Shown: one piece after another, positions 1-9,893 of the stretch
Position numbering within the stretch: position 1 is the stretch's first letter
Layout: each line of letters opens with the position of its first letter
Origin: Axinella damicornis
Lineage: Eukaryota; Porifera; Demospongiae; Axinellida; Axinellidae
Direction of reading: 5' to 3'
Assembly (NCBI GenBank): GCA_963931865.1
Contig: OZ007507.1
Coordinates: 13,619,950-13,683,949, forward strand
Length of the DNA: 64,000 nucleotides
Made by a program: the position numbers and the translations under genes
Notes under the pieces: generated by a model
The model's input: the letters and a program-made list of their open reading frames with translations, nothing else
Database searches by the model: none
Told to the model about the DNA's origin: nothing

Positions 1-23
1 CGAAGCGGGTTAAGCAATCGGTT

Positions 24-555
24 GTAGCAGCCCCATTAGGGCGGTTGCCGCGTTAGGGCATCCGCTATGAATGCAATTAAAATCCGCCGCGCTCGTCCGG
101 GATGCTGCCCTAATCGGGCAAACTGACAGTCATAAGCGCCCTGCTAACATGGATAGGCACCAAGCCTGCATTGCATGGTGTACTACATGCATAATATTCA
201 GGCACCTTCAACCAGGTGAGCAATATGAAAGAAAACCTGCTGCAACCTGCACAGTTCAACTGTTGTGTGTTTGTGGGTAACTATGAGTGCTGGATTGCAG
301 TACACATTTCTAGCTCTGCCCTAATCGGGCACCCTCAGCCAGGTCTGCCCCATTAGGGCAAGGGAGGTATGGAAACTGCTACAGCCTGGTCAACATTGTT
401 ATAGCTTGATATTAACTGGATTGCAGTGCACATTTCTAGTTCTGCCCTAATCAGGCACCCTCAGCCAGGTCTGCCACATTAGGGCAAGTAAGGTATGGAA
501 ACTGCTACAGCCTGGTCAACATTAATGTTATAGGTTGATATGAGGTGTATAGGGT
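24..555. repeat. Left terminal arm with two subterminal repeat units
   Basis: This arm is the reverse complement of the right arm, including the outermost block with the TCCGCTATGAATGCAATTAA segment. It carries two copies of the subterminal unit that pairs CCCTAAT with ATTAGGG. Such subterminal repeats are commonly transposase binding sites; that role here is inference. Confidence 0.8.
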
Positions 556-680
556 TCTGTATGCATGGTGATGCTTATCTCATTCAGTATGCACATAGGT
601 GTACGACTTTGATAAGCGGAAAGTCAGGAGTCTTGACTCCCTTAATTATTCTACTTCCAGCCATGCGCAACATGTGTTAA

Positions 681-1273
681 CCCTTTAAGCCCCATTGACG
701 TCTATAGGCGTCATTTAGACCCTATGCACTTGTAGGGCTTCTCGCCAGTCCAAAAAGAGACCAAAAAGTCTTCAGAGGGCCTAGGGACGACTTTAAGGCA
801 CGAACTCAAAAATTTGGTCAGATTTCGGCGCGCCTCCCCCACTAAACGTACAAGCGGGGGGGGTTTCGAAGGGGGGGCGGCAGCCCCCCCTTCGGCCTGT
901 CGTGGGCGTCTTTTGATTTTAATGAGATTCATTGACCCGAGAATTTTTGATTCTAATGATATTCATAGACCCCACCCAGGGCCTCAAGAAAACCTGCAAA
1001 ATTGGTGGTGTAAGCTGTGCCATCAGTCAGATCTGGCCCAAGTTTAGGGAAATGCTGGGCGAAAATCCACCTTTGACCTCCGATTGCTGGCCTTGTGGGG
1101 GGTCATGAATATCATTAACGGTATTGCCAGAGGGGTCTCTCCATGTGTGCGGGCCCCACCAAGTTTGGCCGCTGAGGAGCGAATGCTGTGGGAGAGGAGT
1201 ACCTACGAAAGTGGTGTGCGCTGAATGCATGAAAATGTGTTGTCTTGGTGGGAAGAATTCGGTGGTTAAAGGG
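681..1273. mobile_element. Nested piggyBac-like MITE (TTAA target)
   Basis: TTAA (677-680) is followed by CCCTTTAAGC, and the other end reads GTTAAAGGG followed by TTAA (1274-1277). A TTAA target with CCC...GGG termini is the piggyBac signature. The 593-bp interior is GC rich with a C/G-rich palindromic patch near 850-900 and no convincing transposase frame, so it is probably non-autonomous. Confidence 0.7.
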
Positions 1274-1344
1274 TTAAGCGTAAGGCTAGCATAAATGCCC
1301 GTATTTCACCTCTGTCCAGTTTGCACGACTTGTAACTGCATGTC

Positions 1345-1345
<1 letters not shown>

Positions 1346-1398
<53 letters not shown>

Positions 1399-1411
1399 AC
1401 ACACACACACC
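1346..1411. repeat. C39 homopolymer followed by an (AC)13 microsatellite
   Basis: An uninterrupted run of 39 C residues (1346-1384) runs directly into an AC dinucleotide repeat. It sits inside the 4.56-kb transposon. The run length may be uncertain because sequencing of such tracts is error-prone. Confidence 0.95.
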
Positions 1412-1593
1412 CAAAAGCCACTTCTTGAATACCCTTTTTGAAGATGAAGGCTATAGGCAGAATGTGGATGAATGGCAGATTAAGCCTGTGAATGTAAGCA
1501 TGTGTGTTTGTTTGCAAGGTAATAATGATAGTCTCCTGTGCATGTGCATGTACAATTGGATAAAGAAATGTGATTGTTGTTGTCAGTTTGCAG

Positions 1594-2864
1594 AGTGTGC
1601 GATTTGCAAGGGCAACTTCCAATTTAGCAGCGATGCTGATGTCCTCAGAAAATGGTTACTGCATGAGCTCATGACAAGGTTTTATTACATCTGACATAGA
1701 TGGAAGTGATTGTAATTAAATGTATGTATGCGGTATTTCATATGAAACCATCATCCATTTCAGCCCAAACTTGAGTGAATCGTTCATTAAAGGAGAAGGG
1801 TATGAAGAAGTAGTTGAAGAATTCATGGAAGCCATGCACATATGCATTACCAGCACCACAGAGGTATGTATAATTATGTGTTTCTATAGGTTAGAGAATA
1901 GAATAACCTGCTGATGAAACACTCTTCCAACCCTATTCCCACCAAACTAATTTTAAGGGTTGCTCTATTCTTAGTTTCATCGTTCCAAACTTCAAGAATA
2001 CATCATTCAACACCATTCAGGTTACCAACATAAACTTCATTTTAGTCAAACAGGATAAAAACATCATTGGGTGATGATGGATCACCCAATATGATGAATC
2101 AACCTCAGAAGATGAAGAAATTTTAACCCAGATTGGTACATTGCACATTAACTTTCTTTACTGTTGTCAGGAAGCAGTAACAATCTTATGTCCATTACTG
2201 TCCACAGATGAAGGTGACATATTTATTCCTGACATCTGGCCAGAAAAGCCTATTGCCACGGAAGAGATGATATTTCACGTAACCACCCCAAAAAGTTCTT
2301 ATATAAGGGCTGTGAAGAAATTTCTGTCTTCTTCTACTAATGCATGGTATCCCAATCAGGTGAAGTACTGCTATCAGTTTGTTGTACCATTAACTTACAG
2401 TCCTTTGTTCAGTTACTGTACATTGTTCTTCATTCTCAGAGATGGAAACATTGAGAGGAGTAAAATACAGCGTTGAAAAATCCTGAAGTGAGTATTTCCC
2501 TGTGTATGCGATCAGTTATAGCAACACAAATCAAGGTTATAGAGCTCTTTACTATCATTGCTGCAGGGTCATCTAAGGGACGTGGCCTGTAACCGCAAAG
2601 CTCCTCCTATTATATCAACCTTGCCAATTGTAGTGTAGTTCCAGGAGAGCGACCTGGTTGCCAAAGGACACTTGGCCTCTGTCAAATCCAATAATTGTAA
2701 TTTCTTTTAACTATGCCAAGAGGCATAATAATAAACCACACACACTTAAAGTTGTTTTGTTGTTACAGGTTAATGAGGTATTGTACTTTCTTCGTGCCAT
2801 TGACCGCGGATGGTCAAAAAGAAACCAGAAAGCACTCAATTTCTCCTACATTACTGTCGTCTGA
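1594..2864 (+). CDS. Spliced unknown protein encoded inside the 4.56-kb transposon (3' exons)
   Basis: Four exons join in frame: 1594-1678, 1764-1863, 2171-2359 and 2769-2864, which ends in a TGA stop. The introns begin GTTTTA, GTATGT and GTGAAG and end in AG. The phases agree (2, 0, 0), which random open frames rarely do. The joined protein is acidic and globular-looking, with a C-A-I-C pair near its start, then the stretch FIKGEGYEEVVEEF, a hydrophobic run around EAVTILCPLL, and a basic C terminus (DRGWSKRNQKAL). No family was recognised. The 5' exons were not located. The first donor (GTTTTA) is weak. The gene could be the element's own protein or a captured host gene. Confidence 0.5.
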
Positions 2865-3027
2865 GGTGTTATGGCCTGAGGTAAAAGAACCAGTATCCCT
2901 GTGTTTCATAACTGTGCATTAATACCGTTCATCTAATTGCATGTACACGTATGTACTCAGGCAATGGCTGCTATTGTACAGCAAAACAGTACATTACGCA
3001 AAATAATATAATAATTAAAATAAATGT

Positions 3028-3354
3028 TCAGTCGGGCATGGTACCAAGGACCGCCGCGGCGTTTCCCCGCTGGATTGCCACAGCAATCCTCTGTACAAGA
3101 AAGTGAAATGAGCGGGGCTCTCCGGTTTCGATTTTAATGCGACGGGCCAGTTCCTTAAACAATGAGGTGGCCTCTGGGCCAAAAACACCAGATGTCTCGA
3201 TCGCAATGGGGATGAAATGATGAGTGGCCAGCAAAGACAAGTACTTCAGCTTCTTCTTCCGTTCTGCCTCATCAGCCACAGCGCCAGCTTCACTGGTTGC
3301 CAGTGAGATGTGGGAGGGGGCAAATGTATCTGGGCAGGTGGCGTCCCATACCAT
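3028..3354 (-). pseudogene. C-terminal tail of a non-LTR-type reverse transcriptase (remnant)
   Basis: The 108-residue frame contains MVWDATCPDT, then SEAGAVADEAE, FIPIAIETSGVFGPEA, TGEPRSFHFLVQRIAVAIQRGNA and a stop. This pattern is, from memory, the extreme C-terminal region of retroelement polyproteins common in sponges and cnidarians. The catalytic reverse-transcriptase domain that should precede it is absent upstream on the minus strand, so this is a 3' fragment, consistent with a 5'-truncated insertion. It lies within the 4.56-kb transposon. Confidence 0.55.
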
Positions 3355-3659
3355 GACTCGTCCACTTCTCCATGGTACAATAGTGGCACCATCTGTAATT
3401 TAATGTAATATGTAGTTAGTCCACTGTTCAGTTTTTGTTTTTATGTACATGTAGTTGCAATTGAGTTATGTATGACATTAAACAATTCTCGTAATGTTGC
3501 ATTGACATTTCAACATGCACAAGCAAACACATGGGGATTAGGAGTTAACATGCAACATTGCATGGAGATTAGGAGTTAACAGTAGTAGTTAAAAAAGATG
3601 ACTGTATAAGGTTTGTCAATTATAGATTCTGTAGCATGCTAAAAACTGTCTGCATGCAA

Positions 3660-4582
3660 CTTCCCCCAACCTGCAGCAGTTTCCATACCTCACTTGCCCT
3701 AATGTGGCAGACGTGACTGAGGGTGCCTGATTAGGGCAGAACTAGAAATGTGCACTGCAATCCATCACTCATAGCTAATATCAAGCTATAATGCTAGCAT
3801 TAACGTTGACCTGGCTGTAGCAGTTTCCATACCTCACTTGCCCTAATGTGGCAGACGTGACTGAGGGTGCCTGATTAGGGCAGAACTAGAAATGTGCACT
3901 GCAATCCATCACTCATAGCTAATATCAAGCTATAACGCTAGCATTAACGTTGACCTGGCTGTAGCAGTTTCCATACCTCACTTGCCCTAATTATAATGGG
4001 GCCGACCTGGCTGAGGGTGCCTGATTAGGGCAGAACTAGAAATGTGCACTGCAATCCAGTTAATATCAAGCTATAACGATTAACGTTGACCAGGCTGTAG
4101 CAGTTTCCATACCTCACTTGCCCTAATGGGGCCTACCTGGCTGAGGGTGCCTGATTAGGGCAGAACTAGAAATGTGCACTGCAATCCAGTTAATATCAAG
4201 CAATAACATTAATGTTGACCAGGCTGTAGCAGTTTCCATACCTCCCTTGCACTAATGGGGCAGACCTGGCTGAGGGTGCCCGATTAGGGCAGAGCTAGAA
4301 ATGTGTACTGCAATCCAGACTCATAGTTACCCACAAACACACAACATTTGAACTGTGCAGGTTGCAGCAGGTTTCCTTTCATATTGCTCACCTAGTTGAA
4401 GGTGCCTGAATATTATGCATGTAGTACACAATGCAATGCAGGCTTGGTGCCTATCCATGTTAGCAGGGCGCTTATGACTGTCAGTTTGCCCGATTAGGGC
4501 AGCATCCGGACGAGCGCGGCGGATTTTAATTGCATTCATAGCGGATGCCCTAACGCGGCAACCGCCCTAATGGGGCTGCTAC
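3660..4582. repeat. Right terminal arm with five subterminal repeat units
   Basis: Five tandem units of roughly 130-145 bp each contain a CAGTTTCCATACCTC block, a TTGCCCTAAT block and a GATTAGGGCAGA block. Two adjacent units share an extra 12 bp (TCACTCATAGCT). The outer 260 bp matches the left arm. Unequal unit number between the arms indicates array expansion after insertion or in the parent element. Confidence 0.8.
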
Positions 4583-4749
4583 ATCGGTTTTGTCTGTCAG
4601 TCAGTCGTCTGTCAGTCGTCTGTCAGGTGGAAAAAATTGAAATCTCGCCACATAGACCCTCAAAAAACATCCAAATGGAGTCAAACAATAGCAAATAGCA
4701 AAAAACTGCTCTATGTGTACCTGACTGAAGTCAAGGCGCTCCCTCCGTT

Positions 4750-5165
4750 TCGCTGTATTTCGGCTATTTCCTACTTTTCATAACTATTCATAACATTGGC
4801 TCCACCTCTTCGTGACTTCAAGAACAGGACACGCAGGACACGAAGCACTTCATGCTTCGAGATGACCGCTAGGAAACAGTGCTTTCTCACGATCTATGTT
4901 CTTCACAGACATCATGGCTATTGTTTCGGCTGTTTTTTCCAGCTATTTCCTATTATTCGTAACATTTGGCCCCACCTCTCCAGCTTCACAATATAGTATA
5001 TACGGTAAGCGGTCACCCCACACCTTGGATATGGCCATACACGAACACAGTATATGCGATAGCAGCCCTGTTCGCCGTTGCGCATAGGCAGAGATGTCAC
5101 GTCGATTGTAGCTGCACTGCATGCATCCTGGCCTGATGTTCAGCGCGGGGTATGTGTTCTATGAA
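4750..5165. repeat. Dispersed repeat, inverted copy at about 40200-40690
   Basis: Blocks in this segment reappear in reverse complement near 40.2-40.69 kb. They include the GGCCCCACCTCT block at about 4969, the CACCTTGGATATGGCCATAC block at 5022 and the TATGAACACCTCTAGTT block at 5159. The two copies are diverged. No coding capacity was recognised. Confidence 0.7.
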
Positions 5166-5670
5166 CACCTCTAGTTGTTAATGGTACTGCTGCAGAATCA
5201 CTTGGTGATCTTGTTATCTGGGATGGGAACTCTTGTTGTTGTTAACGTTACTGGTTTGGAATCACCTAATGATCTGCATGGTTGTCCGAGATAAATCTTA
5301 GAGTATTGGAACTCTTGTTGTTGAGGTACTGCTGTGTAGATGAGAGTGTGGGAGCTCTTGTCGTTGGTGGTAGCTACTGCTGTAGAATCACTTGGTGATC
5401 TTGTTTTCTGGGATATGTATTTGTGTGGGAGCTCTTGTCGTTGGCGGTACTGCTGTGGAATCACTTAGATGAGAGTGTGGGAGCTCTGGTTGATGATGGT
5501 ACATGCAGCTATGGAATTACTTTGTGTCTGAGATAATTGAGTGGGAGCTCTTGCCATTGCTGCGCTCACATCTGGTTGTCTGAGATAGGAGTGTTGGAAC
5601 TCTTGTTGTTGATGGTAGCTAGCTACTGCTTCGGTGATTTTGTTGTCTGAGATGAGTGTGGACGAGGCAG
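5165..5670. repeat. Diverged tandem repeat
   Basis: Phrases such as GGGAGCTCTTG(T/C)CGTTG, GGAATCACTT and TGTCTGAGAT recur at irregular 60-90 bp spacing. Small open frames here are repeat-coded and not credible genes. Confidence 0.65.
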
Positions 5671-5699
5671 AATCCAGGGGTGGGAATGCCACATGCTGA

Positions 5700-7190
5700 C
5701 CAGAGGGCAGGACCAGTAGTGCTCACGTAGTCACTATAATAACTGCCATTATAAATATTCACACAACAGTCCATTGTTTTGAAAGTGCAAATGGCTGAGT
5801 GGCAGGAGCCTGTTCATCCATGGGTATAGTCCTGGTACTGGAAGTGTACTGCCTGTGGATACGAGATATTGAACAATAGCCCACGAGCTCGTTTGTCATT
5901 CTGTCTCCTCTACTCTACGGCTTGTGGTCCCAGAGCCCAGTGTTATAGTGTGCTGGCTTGACAGAAACTACGGGGACTTACTGAACAAGCTGACCAATTA
6001 CAGGCCAGCGTTATTGAACAACTGGAAATTTCTGTCATGGTCTGAGATGTTGTAAGTTGTCAATGAGGCAGCATCCGACATTTGATTTGATTTCAAACTC
6101 TGAAGAGCAGCACGGCACATATCTGTGCAGCTGTAGTTAGAATGAGTGTTTAGGGATGGACAAACTGAATCTAGAGAATTGTGTAGTTGTAGAGTTGGTC
6201 ATACAATCTCAAAACAAAGCTACATGATCCAATGATTCTCCTGGCCTCAATTGTGTTGACTAGTTGCCATTACAATCAAAGTAGCTAGGTGTCAAAAGTC
6301 TGTGTCCAAAGTTTAGATCACATGCAGCATTATTAAAACGCAGACGCAGTTCCTTGTCAGAACACTTAAGCTCCAACTTGTCGTTAGTGCCTGACAGCAG
6401 TACCACTGAGACTGTACAGATCTGGACTTGATGCTCCAGAGAACTCAGACTCTAATTTGCTCTCTGTGCAGCAAAGAACACAGACCGCCAGAAGTATAGT
6501 AGCCTTCATCTTGTAACGGTTCACTTACTCAACCACCAAGGCAACAATTCAGTGAACGAGAATACCATAGAGGAAAATGTTTATTAAATTGATTGTCACA
6601 TCACTTACTACACTTTCAATGTTTCCTCGGCTTACAGCTCAGTACAATTGAATTACAAGGTTTAGCTACAGTTTCTTTGGCTGCTAGCTATATACTGTAA
6701 GAGCAAAACAAACCGTCAGTTACTGGTTGCTCAGTTTTAATGATAACTCCATAGAATTATAATATTTGCAACTGAGATATCAAGACATGCAGTCTAACCT
6801 ATATATAGCTGGATTGGGATAAACTTCTTGTTGGGCCTTCGCCGTCTGCATGTAGTCTGGTTATGCTTTTCCATCAGGCAGGGTTAAGAAATGTATATTC
6901 ATTGTTGTTTTAGTTAATTGAAACTGAAACTGACAAGAATTTAGTATGGCATAATTATTTATTAAATAAAACTTAATATATACCTATGTAAACTACTGTT
7001 GAAACGAGTCACCCCCAAAAATTAAGGTGGTTACTAGAACTAAAAGTGCTTTTGTTTAGCTACTCTTTTGAGATTTGGTAATTAAAACTAACAGTAGACT
7101 AAAACTTGCAACTTCTACCTATAATTAAAACTAAACCTAGACTATTATCTGAACCCTGAACTATACAACACTGGACTATAGTTATGTATC
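5700..7190. other. No gene seen; AT-rich repeats
   Basis: No exon with supporting splice sites was found. The part at about 6990-7160 (GGTGGTTACTAGAACTAAAAG and AATTAAAACTAA runs) is related to 51620-51850 and marks a dispersed repeat family. Confidence 0.5.
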
Positions 7191-7201
7191 CAGTGGACAC
7201 C

Positions 7202-7310
7202 TAGCCTCATTCCCAGGCCTTCTCACCCCAGCGTTTGTCGCTTGCAGTACCCCCCGCGTTAGTACTGCAAGCGACAAACGCTGGGGTGAGAAGGTCTGGG
7301 AACGAGACTA
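7202..7310. mobile_element. Palindromic MITE with 9-bp target duplication
   Basis: The element runs from TAGCCTCATTCCCAGG to CTGGGAACGAGACTA and is almost a perfect palindrome around a short centre. GTGGACACC flanks both ends (7193-7201, 7311-7319). It is the cleanest short member of the TAGCCTCGTTCCCAGG family. Confidence 0.9.
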
Positions 7311-7644
7311 GTGGACACCATGTCCTTGGAAGATAGCTAATCATCATCCAGGATCAAGCTGATGCTGCTCAGTTGACTTTCCTCACTTCGAAAGAAAAAT
7401 ACACATGTACTTAAATCAGAGGGATGATCACATATATCTCAGTGATCATGACTTCAGAAGCACAAAATTACAGAGGATTGTGATAGTTAAGTTAAACACA
7501 TTACTGCAAACAGTTTTAAAGTAGAATAGCATGACATTGTGCATGTACAATTTAACACCTAAATCTCCTATGTATATATCTGATGGGCTTATGGCAGAGG
7601 AGGGAGGACACCACGTCATGTCTTGGCAAAATCACGTGGTTAAT

Positions 7645-7879
7645 TGAAGGGCTCAGTGGAAAAAGGGGATAAGCACTTTTGACCATCCCTAAAGGTCAAA
7701 GGTCAACTTTGTGTTTTCGCAGTGTAACAAGACATTAAGGTTGAATTTCAATAGTTGAAAGGATGGACTGTTAAGATCCAGCCTTAATTGATTCAGAAAA
7801 CACATGGCCATATGGTTGACCTTTGACCTTTAGAGTTGGTAAAAACCTCTTGTCCCCTTTTTCCACTGAGCCCTTCAAT
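7645..7879. mobile_element. Fold-back MITE carrying a DR1 motif in each arm
   Basis: Arms begin GAAGGGCTCAGTGGAAAAAGGGG and end with its reverse complement (about 7850-7876). Both arms include AGGTCAAAGGTCA (7693-7705) or its reverse complement (7817-7829). That is a perfect direct-repeat-1 nuclear-receptor element. Its function here is inference. Confidence 0.7.
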
Positions 7880-8627
7880 TATCATCCCTAGCATGCTTGA
7901 ACGTGCATGAGATGTTAGTCTTGTTCCCCAACCCTGCACGAGGACCTCTTCCATGCTCGTCTTGTCCTCCCTGTGTTCTCTTTTTTCCCTTTCTGTAGGG
8001 ATGTGATGCTGGTTGGAGAGCCCCTCATTCGCTTCTGTGGAACACTCCGCTTGTGCGGTCGACCACCAACTTCCGACTCAGACATAACAGTTGCTACGCC
8101 AAGGCGCTCGACGTGCAAATAATCTGTGGACTATCACGTACTTCTACTGCAAATGTCTCAAAAATTGGCAGAGGGCACCCAAACTTCACAAATGTAACCA
8201 TGGCCACCATGCACATATGCATAGTAGCTACTTAAGAGTTCACATGGGATTCAATTATTTGTGCATCACGCGTCCTCCCTCCTCTGGGCTTAAGGGTAGT
8301 TTCCAGGTGCTCATTTGGCTGCTACAGGGTGTATAGGGTAAATGAAATGCAACACTGTGCATGTGTGCACAAATCAACTGGGGATCTTCTGCTGATCATA
8401 AATTCTACCGTAATGATGAAGTACATTAATTTGCACTGTATGCAGATTGTGTCACTTGAAAGCCACCTTCCTACGATCATTGACTCTGAGTTGATGGTGC
8501 ACACTCAGACACTAGCTAGCTGTCACACAAACTTCATGCATGAACTCGGACTGTAGGAAGGAGCTAGAGGGAGGAGTTAACTATCTAGCTAGTAGCTACA
8601 TCAAAACAGGTGCAGAGATACCGTAAA

Positions 8628-8805
8628 TTTCAGGTTGGTTGTCCAAAAAATTGGGAATGCAAAACTGCAAAAAGTATCACGTGACTTGAATCCACCAATA
8701 GAATCCAAGTTGTCACGTGACAACTTGGATTCTATTGGTGGATTCAAGTCACGTGATACTTTGCAGTTTTGCATTCCGAGTTTGGACGAAGCAAGCAACC
8801 TGAAA
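8628..8805. mobile_element. Near-perfect 178-bp palindromic MITE
   Basis: The sequence TTTCAGGTTGGTTGTCC...GAATCCACCAATAGAATCC folds on itself around GTCACGTGAC. A degraded relative lies near 43720-43810. The short open frames on both strands are mirror images of the palindrome. Confidence 0.8.
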
Positions 8806-9087
8806 AACACGGTAGTGATATTGCATGTACACAGACATATCCTTTAACTAACTACTGGCTGAATTCTTTCCCCAACAGTAGTTACACATTCAGCACGTCA
8901 CCTTCGTATGGTGCTCCTCTCCCACATAATAGCATTCACTCCTCAGGGACCAGACTTTGGAGCTAGCACACACACAGTGCATTCATGACCACCCAGAAGT
9001 CGAGCAATTGTGGATCGAAGGTGGAGGGGTCGGCTAACCCATTTTCTAGTCTCGGTACCAGACTATTCGCGCAACCCATTTTCTCAG

Positions 9088-9182
9088 CCTCTCGTTCCCA
9101 GGCCCCGCCCATCTTTTCGTCGCACGCAGTGCGCGTTTCGTACTGCAAGCAAGGAAAATCTGGGCGGGGCCTGGGAACGAGT
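9088..9182. mobile_element. TAGCCTCGTTCCCAGG-family MITE (CCCCGCCCA subtype)
   Basis: GCCTCTCGTTCCCAGGCCCCGCCCA is mirrored by TGGGCGGGGCCTGGGAACGAG. The same inner arm occurs in the member at 62474-62577. The flanks show no clear target duplication. Confidence 0.7.
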
Positions 9183-9276
9183 TTATAACATGCACATTGA
9201 TGTGCCATGCATGAGGACCAGAGTGGTACAGTGTCAAATGCTCCGAGGCCCTTACATGGTGGGGTCGTCTGAACCC

Positions 9277-9316
9277 TAGTCTCGGAACCAGACCGTTCAG
9301 ATCTGGTTCCGAGACC
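9277..9316. mobile_element. Mini palindrome (40 bp) of a related type
   Basis: TAGTCTCGGAACCAGA is mirrored by TCTGGTTCCGAGACCA around a 6-bp centre. The ends resemble the TAGTCTCGTGCCCAG variant of the 56-kb element. Confidence 0.55.
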
Positions 9317-9850
9317 ACCTGAGCCCTTGGTGGGGTCTATGAATCTCATTAAATCCGTGGGTGTTGCCGGCCTTAAAGATGACAATAGTGCGTTCGTATT
9401 CGCTCTACAAAACAGTAATATCAGACTCTCCAAGCGTGGATGGTCTTTGGACGGTGGAGAAGTAATGGCTATCGGCGATACTTGTGTAAGTTGCTGTATA
9501 GCGTTCTACACATAACATGCATAGACGACTATCAGTGTGCATGGTTTAATAGGTAGTGTGTCAAGGGTGCTCATGAGAAAGTGGTTGTGTATACTCCTCC
9601 CCCCGGGGCTCACGTTAGTACTATAAGCGACGATAATTACGAGGCTATATCCTACGTATGTCATGCATAATTATGCCACGTGAACCCAAGACTGACTTTG
9701 TGCATGAGTCAAGGGACATTCATGCCATTCATGGCAAGCTCACCAAGTAGAGGCTCACTCACCGCCCAGCATCACCTTGAAACAGTGCATAGCTACATCC
9801 AGCATACTGTGAACACATTAACTTCTCTTGCTCTCTCCCCTCTCTCGTAG

Positions 9851-9893
9851 GTCTATGTATCATGTATGGTGTGTTTACTTTTGAGAGTGGCAG
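9851..9893 (+). CDS. Receptor A leader exon (signal-peptide-like)
   Basis: This 43-nt exon between CTCTCGTAG and GTAAGTT encodes VYVSCMVCLLLRVA and ends in phase 1, joining exactly to the Ig exon. Copy C has a 43-nt exon at the same place (59105-59147) encoding VCVSCVVCLLLRAT. Equal length, splice sites and hydrophobic character in both copies support a signal peptide. Confidence 0.55.

Larger units (their letters stand above)
24..4582. mobile_element. 4.56-kb terminal-inverted-repeat DNA transposon with 7-bp target duplication
   Basis: The element begins GTAGCAGCCCCATTAGGGC and ends with the reverse complement. ATCGGTT flanks it directly on both sides (17-23 and 4583-4589), a 7-bp target duplication. 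The arms contain an outer unique part plus subterminal repeats of about 130-145 bp carrying the motifs GCCCTAATCGGGC and GCCCCATTAGGGC: two units on the left (about 300-555) and five on the right (about 3660-4320). The interior holds a spliced plus-strand reading frame (1594-2864), a nested piggyBac-like MITE (681-1273), a long C/AC tract and a reverse-transcriptase tail remnant (3028-3354). No transposase catalytic motif was recognised, so the superfamily is open. Confidence 0.85.

Noticed and set aside
1266..1622. 118-codon minus-strand frame
   Set aside because: It runs through the C39/AC tract, giving a poly-Gly/Val-Cys translation.
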